DNA of 64,000 bases from the NCBI GenBank assembly GCA_017413085.1, contig JAFPVC010000005.1, positions 52,225-116,224 on the forward strand, given 5' to 3'. Every line of letters begins with the position of its first letter. The stretch's first letter is position 1. The notes below the pieces were generated by a model. That model saw nothing but the letters and a program-made list of their open reading frames with translations, was not told the DNA's origin and ran no database searches. The stretch is from Prevotella sp. (GTDB lineage Bacteria > Bacteroidota > Bacteroidia > Bacteroidales > Bacteroidaceae). Position numbers and translations under genes: made by a program. Below are positions 8,395 through 16,497 of this stretch, in pieces.

Positions 8395-9042
8395 TCATTC
8401 AAAGCGCAGTGGCTTATCAGACGGTCGGGTGCACTCGAATGTGCGTCCCATTACCTGCAGGGTAACGCGGTCTTTCGACAAGTTGGCTATGTTAGCCTCC
8501 TCTACCCTGTACTGGTGGCGGTCGCCGGCCTTCTGCTGCATGTCAACATAGTAAATGTAAAGCAATCCGTTGAGCAGTTTCCATTCGCGGAAACAAACCT
8601 TGTCAGGATTAATACTCGACATGCCTCCCCTCTCGTTGAACGACAGTCCGCGGTGCTGTTTCTGGTCATACTCCCATTTGCCCGAAAGCTCAGTAGTATT
8701 AATCATTGCAAGCACGAGTTTCTGCCTATTGTCGGGAAACAGCGAAAACCAGTTGCCTTTCTCAAGCGTTCCCTGCACCTTTCCAACCGCCTTGGCATCA
8801 GCGTAAGCGTATGCCATACGTCGGCTACTGTAGCGTGATGTGACGTAGACCGAATCGTCGGTATAGTCAACCAGCCGTGCGAGGAAAGCGCTGTCAGGTG
8901 TCTCGTCAAGCTGTTCCACGAGGGGGTTATAGCCCTCCAGCTCTGTTTTCCTGTCTTTCTTCTTGTCGGAGCTACATGATGAGCATCCGACAAGAAGGAA
9001 GCATATAGCGATGACAGGAATACATGATAATGCGCGATACAT
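8395..9042 (-). CDS. Lipoprotein of unknown function
   Basis: Function not recognised. A short signal peptide ends in a lipobox (FLLVGC, Cys20), followed by a Ser/Cys/Lys linker (SSCSSDKKKDRK) and about 180 residues of mixed alpha/beta sequence. Notable segments are SVYVTSRYSSRRMAYAYADA and KLVLAMINTTELSGKWEY, and the length is 215 aa. The lipid anchor is clear from sequence. It lies between a coiled-coil lipoprotein and an OmpA-family gene on the same strand with short gaps, so it is probably co-expressed with them and acts in the envelope. Confidence 0.85.
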   Translation of the reverse strand: MYRALSCIPVIAICFLLVGCSSCSSDKKKDRKTELEGYNPLVEQLDETPDSAFLARLVDYTDDSVYVTSRYSSRRMAYAYADAKAVGKVQGTLEKGNWFSLFPDNRQKLVLAMINTTELSGKWEYDQKQHRGLSFNERGGMSSINPDKVCFREWKLLNGLLYIYYVDMQQKAGDRHQYRVEEANIANLSKDRVTLQVMGRTFECTRPSDKPLRFE

Positions 9043-9071
9043 TATGTTATATACTCTGTTACGCGTCAGGA

Positions 9072-11213
9072 TTATTCAACCCAGAATTCATAAACGTTAC
9101 CAATCTCGTTGCCATGGAAGTCAAGAGCAGAATACTCAACGGTATGCTTACCCTTAGACATGGTGCCAACCTTGATTACGCGGCCTTCAGGATCGTTACC
9201 GTCGTAAATCTTACCTGGCTGGTCGTCAATCCTCACATACTTCTTGTAGACAGGAACGAGCAGGCCATCGGTGTAAGTGATTGGGTAGATAGTGATATCA
9301 CCGCTGAACACCTTAGTTGCAACACCCTGAATACCACAAGCGGTATAGCGGTTACCGGCACGGATGATGAGTTTCGGCTTGAAGAGCTCAGGAATAGCAT
9401 TGTAAATCTTCAGACCTGCCTGGTTGAGCTGATCAAGGTAATCGTGAATCATATCCTTGACACCACCGTCAACAACATAGTCCTTATAGTGCTCATTAGC
9501 CTCCTCGACAATCTTGACAACATTGTTAATGAGTGACTCGTAGTCAGTCATAGCAACGTATGGCAGGAATGTCTCAAGCTCATCCTCATCAACGATGAAG
9601 GTAACTTCCTTGAACTCCTGAGACTTCTTAACACGGTACTCAACGGTAACCTTAATCTCACCAGTCTCGCTGTAGTTGTTACCCTTATAATCAATGCTCT
9701 TGATACGACGCTCCTCAAGTTTAGCGAGCTTGCCATCAACATAATCTTCAGGATACATCTCCAGAATCTTGTTGGTAGCCTTGTCGATAATCTTGTCAAT
9801 CAGCTTGACAGCATTCTTGTACATAGGCAGAGAAGAAGCTGGGAAGCGCTCGTCAACAGCAGTGAATGCAAGAGGCTTAACAGCGCAAGCAGCCATCTTA
9901 TACTCAGAAGATACAGAGTGCTCGCCGAGGCTGTCTGTCCAAGAAGTCTTCACGCCGAGAGCGTCGAGACCTACGTTAGAAACTGCACTGTAAAGGTTGC
10001 CAGCGATATTAACGATACCAGCCTTAATCTCATCAACATTGCCTGACTCAACGAAGCCCTTGAGAGACTTAGCAACCTTAGCAGCGTCGAAGCCGAGGCT
10101 GAGGTCATTGCGTGAGCCGTTGGCAACCTGCTCAACTACAGACTTCTCAAGTGTAGCAGGAACCTCATAGAAACCATTGTTGGCAGCACGAGTGTAACCC
10201 ATCTGGAGAACCTTGTCAGACTTCTTAGCCTCACCGAGCTTAACGCCGCTCTCAACATCCTGAGAGTTTACAAGCTGCAGTGAACCCTCTGCCAGTTTGT
10301 CGAAGTCCTCGTCAACTGGGTTGATAGTCAGATAGATCTTACCAAGATTACCTTCGCCCTCGTTGAAGAAGAGCTGTCCAGCCTTATAGTTATATGTCTC
10401 GTCAGCACTCTCAAATGCGCTTGGGAATGAACCAGAAGAAGCAGCCTTACCATAGTAAGCTACAAGCATATTGGTATTCACGCCAAGCAGTGAAGAGTTG
10501 AATGAGCCTATGTTAGAACTGTAAACCTGCTGGATGAGCACACCGGTGATGAGCTTCTGGCGTGCGTCCTTCAGAGAATCAATCTGATTCTGCAGAGAGT
10601 CAGTCACATTAGCCAGAGAGTCAACAGCAGCCCACAAAGAATCAATCTGTGGCTTCAGCACCTTGGTGTTGATAGAGTCGACTGCATTCTGCAGCTGCTC
10701 AACCGTAGCATAGTTCTTCAGAGTGTCGGTCAGAAGCTCTATCTGCTTCTCAAACACGCTGTCAGCCTTGGCAAAAGTAGTAGAGTCCTTCTCTGCCTTA
10801 GCCATAATCTCAGAGACAACGTTCTCGATGGTCTTGCCAGTCTTCTCACCGTCAATCTCGAAGTTGTTCAGACGGTCAATAATCTGGTCAACACGCACGA
10901 GCAGCACACCCCTCTTCATGGTCTTCTCCTCGTCAAGCCACTGCGTTGTATCGCCAATGACCGAATCAACGTAATGCTGGAGGTTATCCAGCTTCTCCTT
11001 ACACTGGCAACCCTCACCATGATTACACTCACACGACTTCATGTCTGCCAGTTTCTGACGCAGGGCAGCAATGTCGTCAGCAAGTTTCTTAGCTACGGTA
11101 GCACTTGTGGCCAACTGATTTGCATAGTTGTCCTCGTCGTAATCCTTACAAGAGGTAAGCACCAACGAGCCTACAAATGCCATAGCAAGCATAAACTTTG
11201 TAGTAATTTTCAT
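9072..11213 (-). CDS. Large coiled-coil lipoprotein
   Basis: Surface or periplasmic lipoprotein of 713 aa. The signal peptide ends in the lipobox VLTSC (Cys22). Residues about 40-230 are a long Asp/Leu/Gln-rich predicted coiled coil with heptad-like repeats (VDSINTKVLKPQIDSLWAAV, then DSLQNQIDSLKDARQKL). A tight CECNHGEGCQC cluster near residues 60-70 could bind metal or form disulfides. The remainder is an all-beta or mixed domain with no recognised motif, ending in HTVEYSALDFHGNEIGNVY, which reads like an Ig-type strand pair. Similar long coiled-coil lipoproteins are common in Bacteroidales. The biochemical role is unknown. Confidence 0.87.
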   Translation of the reverse strand: MKITTKFMLAMAFVGSLVLTSCKDYDEDNYANQLATSATVAKKLADDIAALRQKLADMKSCECNHGEGCQCKEKLDNLQHYVDSVIGDTTQWLDEEKTMKRGVLLVRVDQIIDRLNNFEIDGEKTGKTIENVVSEIMAKAEKDSTTFAKADSVFEKQIELLTDTLKNYATVEQLQNAVDSINTKVLKPQIDSLWAAVDSLANVTDSLQNQIDSLKDARQKLITGVLIQQVYSSNIGSFNSSLLGVNTNMLVAYYGKAASSGSFPSAFESADETYNYKAGQLFFNEGEGNLGKIYLTINPVDEDFDKLAEGSLQLVNSQDVESGVKLGEAKKSDKVLQMGYTRAANNGFYEVPATLEKSVVEQVANGSRNDLSLGFDAAKVAKSLKGFVESGNVDEIKAGIVNIAGNLYSAVSNVGLDALGVKTSWTDSLGEHSVSSEYKMAACAVKPLAFTAVDERFPASSLPMYKNAVKLIDKIIDKATNKILEMYPEDYVDGKLAKLEERRIKSIDYKGNNYSETGEIKVTVEYRVKKSQEFKEVTFIVDEDELETFLPYVAMTDYESLINNVVKIVEEANEHYKDYVVDGGVKDMIHDYLDQLNQAGLKIYNAIPELFKPKLIIRAGNRYTACGIQGVATKVFSGDITIYPITYTDGLLVPVYKKYVRIDDQPGKIYDGNDPEGRVIKVGTMSKGKHTVEYSALDFHGNEIGNVYEFWVE

Positions 11214-11483
11214 TGTTGTTTAGTTTTTTTGTTATTAATAATTTTACTTGGTTTCTTGCCTTGTGTTTGGTTAGTACGCATACACGCACAGGGGCAAATA
11301 GGGCAATTCAAGTGCAAAGATACGAATTTACATTCAAAACACATACGTTTGTTGTAAATATTTAACTTTTATTAACCAACAAATTATTCTGTTTTTCTTA
11401 CAGGTTTTTCATTATATTTGTAATTTTTCTTAAAAAAAGGATAGTTTCACGACACGAATGCACATTATTTAAAAGAAAATTAG

Positions 11484-11491
11484 TAACTTTG
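11484..11491 (+). promoter_or_regulatory. -7 promoter element for purB
   Basis: TAACTTTG matches the Bacteroidetes -7 consensus. No exact TTTG lies at the expected -33 distance. The leader from here to the purB ATG is about 145 nt and consists mostly of the 8-nt array. Confidence 0.6.
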
Positions 11492-11505
11492 CAGAAGAAA
11501 TGAAG

Positions 11506-11609
11506 GATTGAAAGATTGAAAAATTGAAAAATTGAAGAATTGAAGAATTGAAAGATTAGAGAATTGAAGGATTAAAGAGTTAAAGGGTTAAAAGATTGAA
11601 TAATTGAAA
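11506..11609 (+). repeat. 8-nt tandem array in the purB leader (13 units)
   Basis: Thirteen consecutive 8-nt units, consensus (A/G)(A/G)TT(G/A)AA(A/G), in strict register with no indels (11506-11513, then every 8 nt to 11609). Units vary at positions 1, 2, 5 and 8 while TT and AA stay fixed. The array starts 15 nt after the -7 box and ends 27 nt before the start codon. Confidence 0.85.
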
Positions 11610-11635
11610 AACGAAAACATTTAATAAGATAAGAC

Positions 11636-13003
11636 ATGAACCTCGACTTACTTACTGCCATCTCGCCTATTGATGGCCGCTACCGTGGAAAAACCGCCTC
11701 TCTGGCAAGTTACTTTTCTGAATATGCACTGATACGCTACCGCGTTCGCGTAGAGATAGAATACTTCATCACTCTTTGCGAACTGCCGCTGCCGCAGCTG
11801 AAGGACTTCGACAAGTCATTGTTCCCACAGCTGCGCGCCATATATGAGCAGTTCACAGAGCAGGACGCACAGCGCGTGAAGGACATTGAGAAGGTGACAA
11901 ACCACGACGTGAAGGCCGTAGAGTACTTCATCAAGGAGAAGCTTGACGAGATGGAGAAAGGCGGACTGGGCGAGGGTTACTTTGAGCAGAGCCGCGAATT
12001 CATACACTTCGGCCTGACATCTCAGGACATAAACAACACCAGCGTGCCACTTTCAGTCAAGGAGGCTCTGGCGGATGTATACATACCGCAGGTGGAGGAG
12101 TTAATCGCACAGCTCAACGAATACGCAGAGGAATGGAAGGACGTGCCAATGCTTGCAAAGACACACGGCCAGCCGGCATCCCCTACCCGATTGGGTAAGG
12201 AGGTAATGGTGTTCGTTTATCGTCTGCAGGAACAGCTCGATGCACTGAAGGCTTGCAAATATACTGCCAAGTTCGGTGGTGCAACGGGTAACTTCAACGC
12301 TCACCATGTGGCATACCCGGAATATGACTGGCGTGAGTTCGGCAACAAGTTCGTAAGCGAGAAGCTGGGATTGCAGCGTGAGCAGTACACCACACAGATA
12401 TCAAACTACGACCACCTCGGAGCCATCTTCGATGCTGTGCGCCGTATCAACACTATAATCATTGACCTTGACCGCGATTTCTGGATGTATATCTCAATGG
12501 AATACTTCAAGCAGAAAATCAAGGCAGGTGAGGTTGGTTCAAGTGCCATGCCGCACAAGGTGAACCCTATCGACTTCGAGAATTCAGAGGGCAACCTCGG
12601 CATTGCCAACGCCATACTGCAGTTCCTTGCACAGAAGCTGCCTATAAGCCGTCTGCAGCGCGACCTTACCGACTCTACCGTACTGCGCAACATCGGTGTG
12701 CCACTCGGCCACGGTGTGATTGCAATTCAGAGCACGCTGAAAGGACTGCGCAAGCTCATCCTCAACCAGGACGCCCTGCAGAAAGACCTTGACAACACAT
12801 GGGCTGTGGTGGCAGAGGCCATTCAAACCATACTGCGCCGTGAGGCATATCCTCACCCATACGAGGCACTGAAGGCTCTGACACGCACCAACAAGCACAT
12901 GGATGAGGAGACCATACATGAGTTCATACAGGGACTTGAGGTCAGCGATGCTGTGAAGGCAGAACTGATGGCAATCACACCTGGAAACTATACAGGAATT
13001 TGA
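11636..13003 (+). CDS. purB: Adenylosuccinate lyase
   Basis: Cleaves adenylosuccinate to AMP and SAICAR to AICAR in purine synthesis, cytosolic homotetramer. The start MNLDLLTAISPIDGRYRGKT is diagnostic. The catalytic and signature regions are present: THGQPASPTRLGKE (about residues 178-191) and the fumarase/lyase signature GSSAMPHKVNPIDFEN (about 302-317). TSQDINNTSV near residue 130 is the substrate-binding stretch. The 455-aa length matches the E. coli-type family. The gene is first in a plus-strand run with an RluB-like enzyme and asnS, each separated by ATAATGCATAATTC-type repeats. Its leader carries the 8-nt array. Confidence 0.96.
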   Translation: MNLDLLTAISPIDGRYRGKTASLASYFSEYALIRYRVRVEIEYFITLCELPLPQLKDFDKSLFPQLRAIYEQFTEQDAQRVKDIEKVTNHDVKAVEYFIKEKLDEMEKGGLGEGYFEQSREFIHFGLTSQDINNTSVPLSVKEALADVYIPQVEELIAQLNEYAEEWKDVPMLAKTHGQPASPTRLGKEVMVFVYRLQEQLDALKACKYTAKFGGATGNFNAHHVAYPEYDWREFGNKFVSEKLGLQREQYTTQISNYDHLGAIFDAVRRINTIIIDLDRDFWMYISMEYFKQKIKAGEVGSSAMPHKVNPIDFENSEGNLGIANAILQFLAQKLPISRLQRDLTDSTVLRNIGVPLGHGVIAIQSTLKGLRKLILNQDALQKDLDNTWAVVAEAIQTILRREAYPHPYEALKALTRTNKHMDEETIHEFIQGLEVSDAVKAELMAITPGNYTGI

Positions 13004-13070
13004 ATAATGCATAATGCACAATTCATAATTCATAATGCATAATTCATAATGCATAATTCATAATTTAAAT
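13004..13070. repeat. Dispersed CATAATGCATAATT intergenic repeat, downstream of purB
   Basis: Alternating CATAATGCA and CATAATTCA words in at least five tandem steps directly after the purB stop. The sequence is self-complementary in part (ATGCAT, AATT) and can form A/T hairpins. Related blocks occur at 14650-14724, 20216-20248, 20563-20655, 30466-30482, 48119-48220 and 50625-50690. Confidence 0.75.
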
Positions 13071-13228
13071 AGATACTGAAATCAGACACATTAATCAAAA
13101 CCAAGAAAACAGAGAGAACAAATAAGAAAACATACATTACGGCCGTGAGGCAGTAATACATTAACACATTATTAATATAATAACAATTACTAACAAAAGA
13201 AAAAAACACAACAAACTTATCTACGACA

Positions 13229-14650
13229 ATGGAAACTGGAAATGAAGAAAAGCAGCTGGGTGCTGCACTGGGAAATGACACCCCCCGTGAGGGACAAAAC
13301 AGTAATCAGGAAACAAACGGCCACCAGCCAAGACAGCCACGTCAGCGCGTGCGCATCACGTCACAGCGTCCGGCCTATGGCAGCGACCGTCAGCCTTACG
13401 GCAGCCAGCGCGTAAACTACGGACACGGCAGCGACGAGGGCGGCTTCCGTCCTGAGGGATTTGGTGCTGCACTGGGCGGCGGCGAAGGCGGATACCAGCA
13501 GCGCGGAGGCTACGGACAGCGCGGTGGTTACGGACAACGTGGAGGCTACGGTCAGCAGCGAGGCGGATACGGTCAGCAGCGCGGAGGCGGCTATGGACAG
13601 CAGCGCCCTTACCGTTCTTACGGTGATGACGAGAATATGGAGCAGGGCTACGGTCAGCAGCGCGGTGGCTACGGTCAGCAGCGTGGAGGCGGATATGGTC
13701 AGCAGCGCGGAGGCGGATACGGTCAGCAGCGAGGCGGCTACGGTCAGCAGCGCGGTGGTGGCTATGGTCAGCAGCGCGGTAGCGGATACGGTCAGCAGCG
13801 TGGCGGTGGTTATGGAAACCAGCGTGGAGGCTACGGCAAACAACAGCGTCAGCGTACGCCGGGATACGACCCACAGGCTAAGTACTCCATGAAGAAGCGC
13901 ATAGAATACAACGAGAACCATATAGACCCAACACAGCCAGTACGTCTGAACAAGTTCCTCGCCAACGCAGGTGTATGCAGCCGTCGTGAGGCCGACGACT
14001 TCATAGAAGCAGGCGTAGTTACCGTAAACGGACAGGTGGTAACGGAACTCGGCACGAAGATTATGCGTACCGACGAGGTTAAGTTCCATGACCAGCCAGT
14101 GACACTGGAGAAGAAAGTGTATGTACTTCTCAACAAGCCAAAGGACTATGTTACTACAAGCGACGACCCACAGCAGCGCAAGACCGTCATGGATCTTGTG
14201 AAGGGAGCATGTCCTGAGCGCATCTACCCTGTTGGCCGACTGGACCGCAACACCACGGGTGTACTGCTCCTGACCAACGATGGCGACCTTGCTTCAAAAC
14301 TCACACATCCTAAATTCTTGAAGAAAAAGGTTTACCACGTATTCCTTGACAAGAACGTGACAGCAGCCGACATGCGCCAGATTGCCGAGGGCATACAGCT
14401 CGACGACGGCGAGATAAAGGCCGACGCCATAGAGTATGCACACCAGACGGACAAGAAGCAGGTGGGCATTGAGATTCACTCAGGCCGCAACCGCATCGTA
14501 CGCCGCATATTCGAGAGTCTGGGCTACCGTGTAACCAAGCTCGACCGCGTACAGTTCGCTGGTCTGACAAAGAAGAACTTGAAGCGCGGTGACTGGCGCT
14601 TCCTCACGGAGAAGGAAGTTGACATGCTGCGCATGGGAGCGTTTGAGTAA
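13229..14650 (+). CDS. RluB/RsuA-type rRNA pseudouridine synthase with a long RGG/GYGQQ N-terminal extension
   Basis: Isomerises a uridine in rRNA to pseudouridine. The C-terminal half is a canonical small-family enzyme: an S4 RNA-binding domain ([20 protein letters not shown], about residues 238-285), catalytic GRLDRNTTG with Asp near 339, then [17 protein letters not shown] and [15 protein letters not shown]. The N-terminal 235 residues are disordered and low complexity; residues about 85-207 are nearly pure repeats of GGYGQQRGG. That extension is absent from the E. coli enzyme. It resembles RGG/FET-like RNA-binding tails and may bind RNA or drive condensation (inference). The specific rRNA site cannot be assigned. 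The gene lies between purB and asnS. Confidence 0.92.
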   Translation: METGNEEKQLGAALGNDTPREGQNSNQETNGHQPRQPRQRVRITSQRPAYGSDRQPYGSQRVNYGHGSDEGGFRPEGFGAALGGGEGGYQQRGGYGQRGGYGQRGGYGQQRGGYGQQRGGGYGQQRPYRSYGDDENMEQGYGQQRGGYGQQRGGGYGQQRGGGYGQQRGGYGQQRGGGYGQQRGSGYGQQRGGGYGNQRGGYGKQQRQRTPGYDPQAKYSMKKRIEYNENHIDPTQPVRLNKFLANAGVCSRREADDFIEAGVVTVNGQVVTELGTKIMRTDEVKFHDQPVTLEKKVYVLLNKPKDYVTTSDDPQQRKTVMDLVKGACPERIYPVGRLDRNTTGVLLLTNDGDLASKLTHPKFLKKKVYHVFLDKNVTAADMRQIAEGIQLDDGEIKADAIEYAHQTDKKQVGIEIHSGRNRIVRRIFESLGYRVTKLDRVQFAGLTKKNLKRGDWRFLTEKEVDMLRMGAFE

Positions 14651-14724
14651 TTCATAATGCTTAATTCATAATGCATAATTCATATCATAATTCATAATTC
14701 ATAATGCATAATTCATAATTTGTT
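14650..14724. repeat. Dispersed CATAATGCATAATT intergenic repeat, before asnS
   Basis: The same repeat family as after purB fills almost the whole 77-bp gap between the pseudouridine synthase stop and the asnS start. No promoter box is visible in it, so asnS is probably read through from upstream. Confidence 0.75.
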
Positions 14725-14727
14725 TTT

Positions 14728-16167
14728 ATGAAACGAACAAAGATAGTAGATGCCCTTGCCAAGACAGTCTTCGGCGAGGAAATAGACGTGAAGGGATGGG
14801 TGCGCACGCACCGCTCAAGTAAGGCCGTGGATTTCATAGCACTGAACGACGGTTCTACGATAAAGAATATACAAATCGTTGTTGACCCTGACAAGTTTGA
14901 CAGCGAGATGCTCAAACAGATAACCACTGGCGCATGCATCCACGTCACTGGCATTCTGGTTGAAAGCCAAGGTGCAGGTCAGGCATGTGAGATACAGGCA
15001 GACTGCATTGAACTCTATGGCACTTGCGGTGCTGACTACCCTATGCAGAAAAAGGGACAGTCATTTGAATATATGCGCCAACATGCCCACATGCGTCTGC
15101 GCACCAACACCTTCGGTGCCGTAATGCGCATACGACATAATATGGCAATGGCCATACACACTTATTTCCACGAGCATGGCTATTTCTATTTCCACACCCC
15201 GCTCATCACAGCCAGTGACTGTGAGGGTGCCGGCAACATGTTCCAGGTAACTACGAAGAACCTCTACAATCTCAAGAAAGACGCAGAAGGCAAGATAGAC
15301 TACTCTGACGACTTCTTCGGACAGCAGACGTCTCTAACCGTCAGCGGACAGCTCGAAGGGGAGTTGGGTGCCACGGCATTAGGAGCCATCTACACCTTCG
15401 GCCCTACTTTCCGCGCTGAGAACTCAAACACACCGCGCCATCTGGCAGAGTTCTGGATGATTGAACCAGAGATAGCCTTCATGGACCAAGAGGAGCTGAT
15501 GGACTTGGAAGAGGACTTCATCAAGTACTGTGTGCGCTGGGCACTCAACAACTGCAAGGACGACCTTGAATTCCTCAACAAGATGATTGACAAGGGATTG
15601 CTTGAGCGTCTTGAGGGAGTACTGAAAGAGACCTTCGTTCGTCTGCCTTACACCGAGGGCATCAAGATACTGCAGAAGGCAAAGAAGAACGGAAAGGAGT
15701 TTGAGTTCCCATGCGAATGGGGCGACGACCTTGCTTCAGAACACGAGCGCTACCTCGTTGAGGAGCACTTCAAGAAGCCTGTCATTATGACCGACTACCC
15801 AACGGCTATCAAGTCGTTCTACATGAAGCAGAACGAGGCAACTGCCGAGGGAGGCTCTAAGGGCTACAAAGGTTGTGTGGCACCTGGACCTACCATGCAG
15901 GGTACCGACGTGCTGTTCCCACAGATTGGCGAAATCATGGGCGGTTCTGTGCGCGAGGAAAGCTACGACAAGCTCATGGGCGAGATAGAACGCCGTCAGA
16001 TGGACACCACACACCTGTGGTGGTATCTCGACACCCGCAAGTACGGTACATGTCCTCACGCTGGCTTCGGACTCGGTTTCGAGCGTCTGATACTCTTCGT
16101 TACGGGTATGCAGAACATCCGCGATGTGATTCCGTTCCCACGCACCCCGAACAACGCTGAGTTCTAA
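14728..16167 (+). CDS. asnS: Asparaginyl-tRNA synthetase
   Basis: Charges tRNA-Asn with asparagine; class II synthetase, cytosolic. An N-terminal OB-fold anticodon domain ([20 protein letters not shown], about residues 22-40) precedes the class II core. Motif 2 is visible as [19 protein letters not shown] (about 230-248) and motif 3 as [15 protein letters not shown] (about 450-464). [14 protein letters not shown] near 170 and the C-terminal [10 protein letters not shown] are typical of AsnRS. The family usually spans 430-470 aa and this is 479. It is the last gene of the purB run and is followed by a 20-bp hairpin terminator. Confidence 0.96.
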   Translation: MKRTKIVDALAKTVFGEEIDVKGWVRTHRSSKAVDFIALNDGSTIKNIQIVVDPDKFDSEMLKQITTGACIHVTGILVESQGAGQACEIQADCIELYGTCGADYPMQKKGQSFEYMRQHAHMRLRTNTFGAVMRIRHNMAMAIHTYFHEHGYFYFHTPLITASDCEGAGNMFQVTTKNLYNLKKDAEGKIDYSDDFFGQQTSLTVSGQLEGELGATALGAIYTFGPTFRAENSNTPRHLAEFWMIEPEIAFMDQEELMDLEEDFIKYCVRWALNNCKDDLEFLNKMIDKGLLERLEGVLKETFVRLPYTEGIKILQKAKKNGKEFEFPCEWGDDLASEHERYLVEEHFKKPVIMTDYPTAIKSFYMKQNEATAEGGSKGYKGCVAPGPTMQGTDVLFPQIGEIMGGSVREESYDKLMGEIERRQMDTTHLWWYLDTRKYGTCPHAGFGLGFERLILFVTGMQNIRDVIPFPRTPNNAEF

Positions 16168-16251
16168 ACTGGGACTTATCCTTAGACAACGGATTACACC
16201 GATTAAACGGATTATCCTTTGACTACGATTTTTTTAATCAACAAGAGCATA

Positions 16252-16295
16252 AAAGAAACTCACTGACGCAGTTCCCTGCGTCAGTGAGTTTCTTT
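16252..16295. terminator. 20-bp perfect hairpin terminator after asnS
   Basis: 16252-16271 pairs completely with 16276-16295 around a TTCC loop. AAAGAAA and TTTCTTT ends make it usable in both directions. Confidence 0.8.
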
Positions 16296-16333
16296 ATGCT
16301 TCAATTCGTAGTATAAAAGTGAACGCTGAAAAG

Positions 16334-16370
16334 AAGAATCCCATGCGAATTAGCCGCATGGGATTCTTTT
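16334..16370 (+). terminator. Second hairpin terminator with T-run
   Basis: A 14-bp stem, 16334-16347 (AAGAATCCCATGCG) with 16355-16368, a 7-nt loop, then TTTTTT. It lies between the convergent asnS and FISUMP lipoprotein genes with no gene of its own. It could back up the first terminator or end an undetected short transcript. Confidence 0.7.
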
Positions 16371-16497
16371 TTCTATATTTGCAAATCTTTCAATCCTTAG
16401 AGTGAAATCCGTAATCTGTTCAAACCTTGACAACTATGTCACCAGCGTATTATTCACTTTTCATTATTCACTATTCACTCTGAGCGAAGCGAAAACT

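Larger units (their letters stand above)
11214..11635. other. Divergent intergenic region, lipoprotein/purB
   Basis: 422 bp without a gene. It holds a minus-strand -7 box CAAAGATA (11315-11322, reading TATCTTTG) for the coiled-coil lipoprotein with no good -33 partner, an A/T-rich middle, the purB -7 box (11484-11491), and the purB leader with its 8-nt repeat array. Confidence 0.6.

Noticed and set aside
11506-11609. CRISPR array
   Set aside because: Unit length is 8 nt with no spacers and no cas gene nearby, so it is a short tandem repeat. The same applies to the other 8-nt arrays.
12584-13281. Minus-strand frames with NYELCIM repeats
   Set aside because: Arise from CATAATGCATAATTC repeats and the purB antisense; a known type of spurious frame in A/T-rich repeats.
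13361-14089. Minus-strand frame opposite the RGG tail
   Set aside because: Antisense translation of the GYGQQRGG repeats; the plus-strand gene has clear S4 and catalytic motifs.
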